A DNA stretch of 5,032 nt. It comes from Xanthobacteraceae bacterium (GTDB taxonomy: Bacteria; Pseudomonadota; Alphaproteobacteria; Rhizobiales; Xanthobacteraceae). The stretch spans positions 1-5,032 of the forward strand of contig JASHXZ010000641.1 in assembly GCA_030043285.1 (NCBI GenBank). The letters run 5' to 3'. Below the pieces are notes generated by a model, which saw only the letters and a program-made list of their open reading frames with translations, was not told the DNA's origin and ran no database searches. The first letter of the stretch is position 1, and each line of letters begins with the position of its first letter. Both the position numbers and the translations under genes were made by a program. Positions 1 through 5,032 of this stretch are shown here, piece after piece.

Positions 1-2337
<2,337 letters not shown>

Positions 2338-2407
2338 GGCCCGAATATGGGCCGAGTCCCGAAGCCGTGGAAGTGCGTCGCCGGAACCGGCCGCGCTGTT
2401 TCGGCGC

Positions 2408-3370
2408 CTACTCGAACTTGATCCCGGCGCGCCGGATCACCTCGCCCCATTTCTTCGAATCCGACGCGATTACCGCGGCGAATTCGTCGGGCGTGCCGCC
2501 GGCCGGCTCATTGCCGACCCCGGCATTCCATTTTGCGAACGCCGGCGATTGGACGGCACGATTCGCTGCCGCATTGAGCTTGTCGATGATCGGCTCCGGC
2601 ACCCCGGCGGGCGCGATGACGCCGACCCAGCCCGGCGCCGAATAGCCTGGGACGCCGGCCTCGGCGATTGTCGGCAGATCGGGAAAAGCCGGGGACCTGT
2701 GGTCGCCGCTGACCGCCAGCGCCCGCACTTGCCCGGATTGGGCAAACGGCGCGATCGAATTGAGCGCCTCGAACATCACCTGCACGCGTCCTGCCATGAG
2801 ATCGTTGATCGCCGGCGCGCCACCCTTGTACGGCACGTGAACGATGTTCGTTCCAGTCATGAATTTGAACAGTTCGCCTGCGACATGGCCGGGCGATCCA
2901 TTGCTCGAAGACGCATTCAAAAGCTTGCCCGGATTTTTCTTGGCGTAGTCGATAAGCTCGCGGACGGACATGAACGGCGTCTTTGGCGATACCGCGAGCA
3001 GCAATTGGCTGTATTCCACCACCATGATCGGCTGAAAATCGCGCGCGATGTTGTAAGGAAGGTGCGCGACCAGATGCGGCGCCATTGTCATAGCCCCGAT
3101 CGGCGCCATGCACAGTGTGTAGCCGTCCGATGCCGACTTGGCGACGATGTCGAGACCGACCGTGAGGGCGCCGCCCGGCCGGTCGTCGACGATAACTTGC
3201 TGGCCGATCTCGGTGCCAAACGCCGCGGCAAAGACGCGCGCCACCGTGTCGCTGGCGCTGCCCGCCGCCTGTGGCACGACCAGCCGGATCGGATGATCGG
3301 GATATTCCGCGCGAGCGCCGCTCGCGATGAAGCAGGCAAGCAGGAGCAGGATCAACGAGAGACGGCGCAT
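2408..3370 (-). CDS. Bug/TctC-family periplasmic tripartite tricarboxylate transporter substrate-binding protein
   Basis: This is a secreted 320-residue solute-binding protein of the Bug (TctC-like) family, which captures carboxylates or other small organic ligands in the periplasm for TTT (TctABC) transporters or for sensing. Residues 1-21 form a signal peptide: MRR, then a hydrophobic run (about 4-16), with probable signal peptidase I cleavage after ARA before EYPDHPIRL. Cys13 gives a poor lipobox in too short a signal, so a lipoprotein is less likely. Family motifs appear in order: [19 protein letters not shown] (27-45, with Asp41 in the ligand-loop position), [13 protein letters not shown] (56-68), [11 protein letters not shown] (76-86), [23 protein letters not shown] (146-168), [19 protein letters not shown] (178-196), [15 protein letters not shown] (229-243) and [17 protein letters not shown] (250-266). 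Length is typical of the family. The start is fixed: an in-frame TGA (3374-3376) sits one codon upstream of the ATG, and an AGG lies 7 bases before it. No TctA or TctB gene is next to it, as is common for the expanded Bug families. The ligand cannot be told from sequence. Confidence 0.95.
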   Translation of the reverse strand: MRRLSLILLLLACFIASGARAEYPDHPIRLVVPQAAGSASDTVARVFAAAFGTEIGQQVIVDDRPGGALTVGLDIVAKSASDGYTLCMAPIGAMTMAPHLVAHLPYNIARDFQPIMVVEYSQLLLAVSPKTPFMSVRELIDYAKKNPGKLLNASSSNGSPGHVAGELFKFMTGTNIVHVPYKGGAPAINDLMAGRVQVMFEALNSIAPFAQSGQVRALAVSGDHRSPAFPDLPTIAEAGVPGYSAPGWVGVIAPAGVPEPIIDKLNAAANRAVQSPAFAKWNAGVGNEPAGGTPDEFAAVIASDSKKWGEVIRRAGIKFE

Positions 3371-3395
3371 CGGTCAGCCTGATGTTGGAGGGCCG

Positions 3396-3424
3396 ATCAT
3401 AGCGTGGACGATCGTCCGCCTCCA
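3396..3424 (-). promoter_or_regulatory. Candidate sigma-70 promoter with a palindromic operator in its spacer, for the Bug-protein gene
   Basis: Reading on the minus strand, TGGAGG (3419-3424, 3 of 6 matches to TTGACA) is followed after exactly 17 bases by TATGAT (3396-3401, 5 of 6 matches to TATAAT). The spacer contains a perfect 12-base palindrome, GGACGATCGTCC (3406-3417). The predicted transcription start, around 3389, would leave a leader of about 20 bases before the ATG at 3370. A dyad between -35 and -10 is a usual place for a repressor or activator site, so the gene is probably controlled by a dedicated regulator, possibly responding to the ligand. The -35 match is weak and nothing was measured, so this is inference from pattern only. 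Confidence 0.4.
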
Positions 3425-3436
3425 TCGGGTGAAGGC

Positions 3437-3456
3437 TGCGATGAGCGGCCATCGCA
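3437..3456. repeat. Perfect 7-bp inverted repeat with 6-base loop
   Basis: TGCGATG (3437-3443) and CATCGCA (3450-3456) are exact reverse complements around the loop AGCGGC. It could form a short RNA hairpin on either strand or be a protein-binding dyad. No T-run follows it on the minus strand, so it is not a good intrinsic terminator for the gene ending at 3558. It lies 13 bases upstream of the candidate -35 element of the Bug-protein gene, close enough to be a regulator site. Confidence 0.45.
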
Positions 3457-3484
3457 TTCGCACGATCCTTGGTGGGGTGTTCAA

Positions 3485-3545
3485 CCGCATCAATGCGGAG
3501 CGGCGTTTAACGCCATATAGAGGGTCGCGGGCCTGTTTCGAAACA
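3485..3545. promoter_or_regulatory. Cluster of three perfect palindromes, with a possible second upstream promoter
   Basis: Three dyads follow each other within 61 bases: CCGCAT-CA-ATGCGG (3485-3498), GGCGTT-T-AACGCC (3502-3514) and TGTTTCGAAACA (3534-3545). All are exact. On the minus strand, TTCGAA inside the last one (3537-3542, 3 of 6 to the -35 consensus) is followed after 17 bases by TATATG (3514-3519, 4 of 6 to the -10 consensus). The middle palindrome then covers the predicted start of transcription. This arrangement would suit a repressor-controlled promoter with a leader of about 137 bases before the Bug-protein gene. The loops of 0 to 2 bases make RNA hairpins poor, so protein-binding sites are more likely than terminators. 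The segment begins 13 bases after the stop codon of the upstream small gene. The palindromes are certain; their role is inferred. Confidence 0.4.
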
Positions 3546-3557
3546 TCGCCCCGCCGC

Positions 3558-3899
3558 TTATGCGCGCTCCGGCCGCAGCTCTGCAATTTGTTCGTCAATC
3601 TCTTTCAGGGTGGCTCGGAGGCGGTCTGCCGCTGGACCACCTCCGCTTCTGCGTGTCACGAGAAAATCAAGTTGCTCCTGAACGTTATTACGCGCATCCG
3701 TTAGTTCTTTCAGGTCTTGCTGATCTTCGCTCATCGCGCCGGGCGGCTGCGCTTCGGTCACGGTGGGCGGGTATGGCGTCCCGTCTCCCGCATCCAGTGA
3801 TCCGGGTCTTTGTTCCAGTCGAATTTCGCCTTGCTGCCTTAAGAATACGGCGATGATCGCGAGCACCACGAGTCCGATCGGCCAATATGGAATATCCAT
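3558..3899 (-). CDS. Small single-pass membrane protein with coiled-coil-like tail, function unknown
   Basis: I do not recognise this 113-residue protein. Residues 5-20 (YWPIGLVVLAIIAVFL) form one transmembrane segment or uncleaved signal anchor at the extreme N-terminus. A linker follows, rich in Gly, Pro and Thr (about 31-56). The rest (58-108) is charged and heptad-like: EDQQDLKELTDARNNVQEQL, a short glycine break SGGGPAAD (85-92), then RLRATLKEIDEQIAELRPE. This suggests a membrane-anchored helical hairpin or coiled coil. The hydrophobic start and Arg24-Glu29 after it suit an inner-membrane anchor; topology is uncertain because the N-terminus has no positive charge before the helix. The ATG at 3899 is preferred because the frame extended to a GTG at 3974 adds only Arg/Ser-rich residues ahead of the membrane segment. 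No Shine-Dalgarno is visible; three CGGTG repeats occupy that position. The gene stands alone between two spacers, and its protein-like composition is the main evidence that it is real. Confidence 0.65.
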   Translation of the reverse strand: MDIPYWPIGLVVLAIIAVFLRQQGEIRLEQRPGSLDAGDGTPYPPTVTEAQPPGAMSEDQQDLKELTDARNNVQEQLDFLVTRRSGGGPAADRLRATLKEIDEQIAELRPERA

Positions 3900-3901
3900 C
3901 A

Positions 3902-3916
3902 CACCGCACCGCACCG
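3902..3916. repeat. Three tandem CACCG pentamers just upstream of a start codon
   Basis: CACCG is repeated three times without interruption (3902-3906, 3907-3911, 3912-3916). On the minus strand it reads as CGGTG three times and ends two bases before the ATG at 3899, exactly where a ribosome binding site would be. Change in copy number by slippage would alter the spacing or the N-terminal extension frame of the small membrane protein. With only three copies it may be chance in GC-rich DNA. Confidence 0.5.
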
Positions 3917-4065
3917 ACGACCTGGGTGGCGAGCTGGTTCGGACGCAAAATAAGCGCGCCACCGGCTGACGCACAATATACCGCGCCGGGCCGAAATAGG
4001 GAGTGAATCAGTGAAGCCGGTGCTCCGCCTATCCAGATGCTGGTTAACTTCAGGATGTCCGCACT

Positions 4066-4131
4066 GGGTCGAGCGCAGCGAAACCCAGCGTGGGGCATCT
4101 TGGCAAGCCATAGGTTTCGCTGCGCTCACCC
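4066..4131. repeat. REP-like inverted repeat in the spacer behind mch
   Basis: GAGCGCAGCGAAACC (4071-4085) and GGTTTCGCTGCGCTC (4113-4127) are exact 15-base reverse complements 27 bases apart. Allowing one extra C at 4070, the pairing extends outward with GGGT (4066-4069) and ACCC (4128-4131). A competing smaller hairpin, CTGGGT/ACCCAG (4064-4069 and 4083-4088), overlaps the left arm. The repeat starts 8 bases beyond the mch stop codon on the minus strand, so it falls in the 3' untranslated region. There it could protect the transcript end or attenuate read-through; no T-run marks it as an intrinsic terminator. The core resembles the short GCGCAGCGAAACCC intergenic repeats that I recall as abundant in Bradyrhizobium and Rhodopseudomonas genomes. 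The rest of the 3900-4139 spacer holds an AT-rich TATATT (3976-3981, minus strand), a possible -10 hexamer without a good -35 partner. Confidence 0.75.
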
Positions 4132-4139
4132 CTGCAGCT

Positions 4140-5032
4140 TCACCGCGGCAGCAGCGCCCAATAATCGAGATCGAGGATCACTGCCGGATCATCATTGTCG
4201 CCGGACTTTTGCGGGAAATCGGCGCACGGCTTGTCCTTGGTGGCGATGGTGCGCAGACGGAGCGCGCCGACGTCGCTACGGCCCGGCAACTCGGCCTTGG
4301 CCAGCACTTCCGACCAGGCGAACACCGTGCCGCCGGCGAACAGCGGCGCGACGTGTCGGCCGCCGTTGATCGCGGCAACATGGAAGGCGTTGGCGAGGCC
4401 GTTGAACGACAGCGCGCGGGCGAGCGAGATGACGTGGCCGCCGTAGATCAACCGGTTGCCGAAGCGGCCGCGCTTGGCGCTGTAGAGATCGAAATGAATG
4501 CGCGCGGTGTTCTGATAAAGCCGCGTCGCCGTCATGTGCTCGGCTTCTTCCACCGTGATGCCGTCGACGTGATCGATTTTCTCGCCGACGTCGTAGTCGC
4601 CGAAACGATACGGACTGCCGGCCAGCGCGAAATCGTAGTCGGCGATATCGAGCGGCGGTAAGGCTTCGCCCAGCACTTTCGGATCGACCGCCGTTGGCAG
4701 CCGCGGCACGTGATCGCCGGGCGCCGGCGCGGCTTCGTCGCCTTTGCGGACCATGACCCAGCGCACGTATTCGAGCACCGGCGTGCCGTCCTGCTTCATG
4801 CCGGTGGTGCGCACGTAGGCGATGCCGGTCTTGCGGCTGGAATTTTCCTTCAGCCCGATCACCTCGGAGAGCGCGGAGAGCGTGTCGCCCGGATAGACCG
4901 GCTGGCGGAAATAGCAGCCCGCGTACCCGAGATTGGCGACAGCATTGAGCGAGATGTCCGGCACGGTTTTGCCGAAGATGATGTGGAACACCAGAAAGTC
5001 GTCGATCGGCGCGCGCGGGTAGCCGATCGCCT
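4140..5032 (-). CDS. mch: Mesaconyl-CoA hydratase (beta-methylmalyl-CoA dehydratase), MaoC/hotdog family, 5' end cut off by the window
   Basis: The enzyme interconverts (2R,3S)-beta-methylmalyl-CoA and mesaconyl-CoA in the cytoplasm, the step before cleavage to glyoxylate and propionyl-CoA in the ethylmalonyl-CoA pathway. The visible 296 residues match my memory of Rhodobacter sphaeroides Mch (about 343 residues) almost throughout: FGKTVPDISLNAVANLGYA (19-37), EVIGLKENSSRKTG (56-69), YVRWVMVRK (88-96), IDHVDGITVEEAEHM (152-166), LYQNTARIHF (171-180), RLIYGGHVISLARALSFNGL (193-212), GGRHVAPLFAGGTVFAWSEV (223-242), TKDKPCADFP (264-273) and the C-terminal LDLDYWALLPR. Numbering is from the first full codon in the window. 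Two hotdog domains are seen, the first incomplete; about 50 N-terminal residues lie beyond base 5032. A GTG at 4991 is internal, since the family sequence AIGYPRAPIDDFL continues upstream of it in frame. His179, with Asn174 five residues before it, sits where MaoC hydratases carry their Asp/His pair. Malyl-CoA lyase (mcl) is often a neighbour in other genomes but is not visible here. Confidence 0.93.
   Translation of the reverse strand, partial: AIGYPRAPIDDFLVFHIIFGKTVPDISLNAVANLGYAGCYFRQPVYPGDTLSALSEVIGLKENSSRKTGIAYVRTTGMKQDGTPVLEYVRWVMVRKGDEAAPAPGDHVPRLPTAVDPKVLGEALPPLDIADYDFALAGSPYRFGDYDVGEKIDHVDGITVEEAEHMTATRLYQNTARIHFDLYSAKRGRFGNRLIYGGHVISLARALSFNGLANAFHVAAINGGRHVAPLFAGGTVFAWSEVLAKAELPGRSDVGALRLRTIATKDKPCADFPQKSGDNDDPAVILDLDYWALLPR

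Noticed and set aside
2338..2407. Possible SOS (LexA) box or terminator in the gap before uvrB
   Set aside because: A GTTC is followed seven bases later by GCAC, not GTTC, so the alphaproteobacterial LexA pattern is not met. No stem with a T-run is present either.
2508..3452. 314-codon open frame on the minus strand overlapping the Bug gene in another frame
   Set aside because: It is Arg/Gly-rich with no family likeness, while the overlapping frame is a full Bug protein with signal peptide.
3374..3598. 74-codon minus-strand frame ending one codon before the Bug gene start
   Set aside because: It is basic with no domain, overlaps the 3' end of the small membrane-protein gene and runs through the palindrome cluster. 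Its stop codon is useful only for fixing the Bug gene start.
3688..4098. 136-codon minus-strand frame through the small membrane-protein gene and the REP-like repeat
   Set aside because: It crosses the inverted repeat, is Arg/Ala-rich, and competes with a frame that encodes a clean membrane helix and helical tail.
4011..4661. 216-codon plus-strand frame opposite mch
   Set aside because: It is antisense to strongly conserved mch and has no motif of its own; its first part is the translated inverted repeat.
4140..4991. GTG at 4991 as the start of the hydratase
   Set aside because: The frame stays open to the window edge and encodes upstream family sequence (PRAPIDDFLV), so the GTG is an internal valine.

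Overview
The window looks like chromosomal DNA of a high-GC alphaproteobacterium, most likely from the order Hyphomicrobiales (Bradyrhizobium/Rhodopseudomonas/Xanthobacteraceae type). The grounds are an UvrB with the long N-terminal extension I associate with that order, a secreted Bug/TctC-type solute-binding protein, a mesaconyl-CoA hydratase of the ethylmalonyl-CoA pathway, and a short 'GAGCGCAGCGAAACC' inverted repeat of the kind scattered between genes in these genomes. This placement rests on recognition by eye, not on a search.

All four genes I can support are on the minus strand, so the window reads from right to left. At the right edge is mch (mesaconyl-CoA hydratase, MaoC/hotdog family), which lacks its N-terminus because the window ends. 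Next comes a 240-base spacer (3900-4139) holding a REP-like inverted repeat just behind the mch stop codon. Then follows a small gene for an unrecognised 113-residue protein with one membrane segment and a coiled-coil-like tail (3558-3899). After it is a 187-base spacer (3371-3557) unusually rich in short perfect palindromes, including one inside a plausible sigma-70 promoter. Then come the Bug/TctC solute-binding protein gene (2408-3370), a 70-base gap, and uvrB (2337 down to base 1), whose 3' end runs off the left edge.

The genes do not form an obvious functional unit. mch belongs to central carbon metabolism (acetyl-CoA assimilation or glyoxylate production), the Bug protein to periplasmic ligand capture, and uvrB to nucleotide excision repair. 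The Bug gene is an orphan: no TctA or TctB membrane partner is visible. The palindromes upstream suggest it has its own regulated promoter. uvrB could be read through from the Bug gene across the 70-base gap, but nothing in the sequence decides this. I found no mobile element, CRISPR array, tRNA, rRNA or convincing new multi-gene system.
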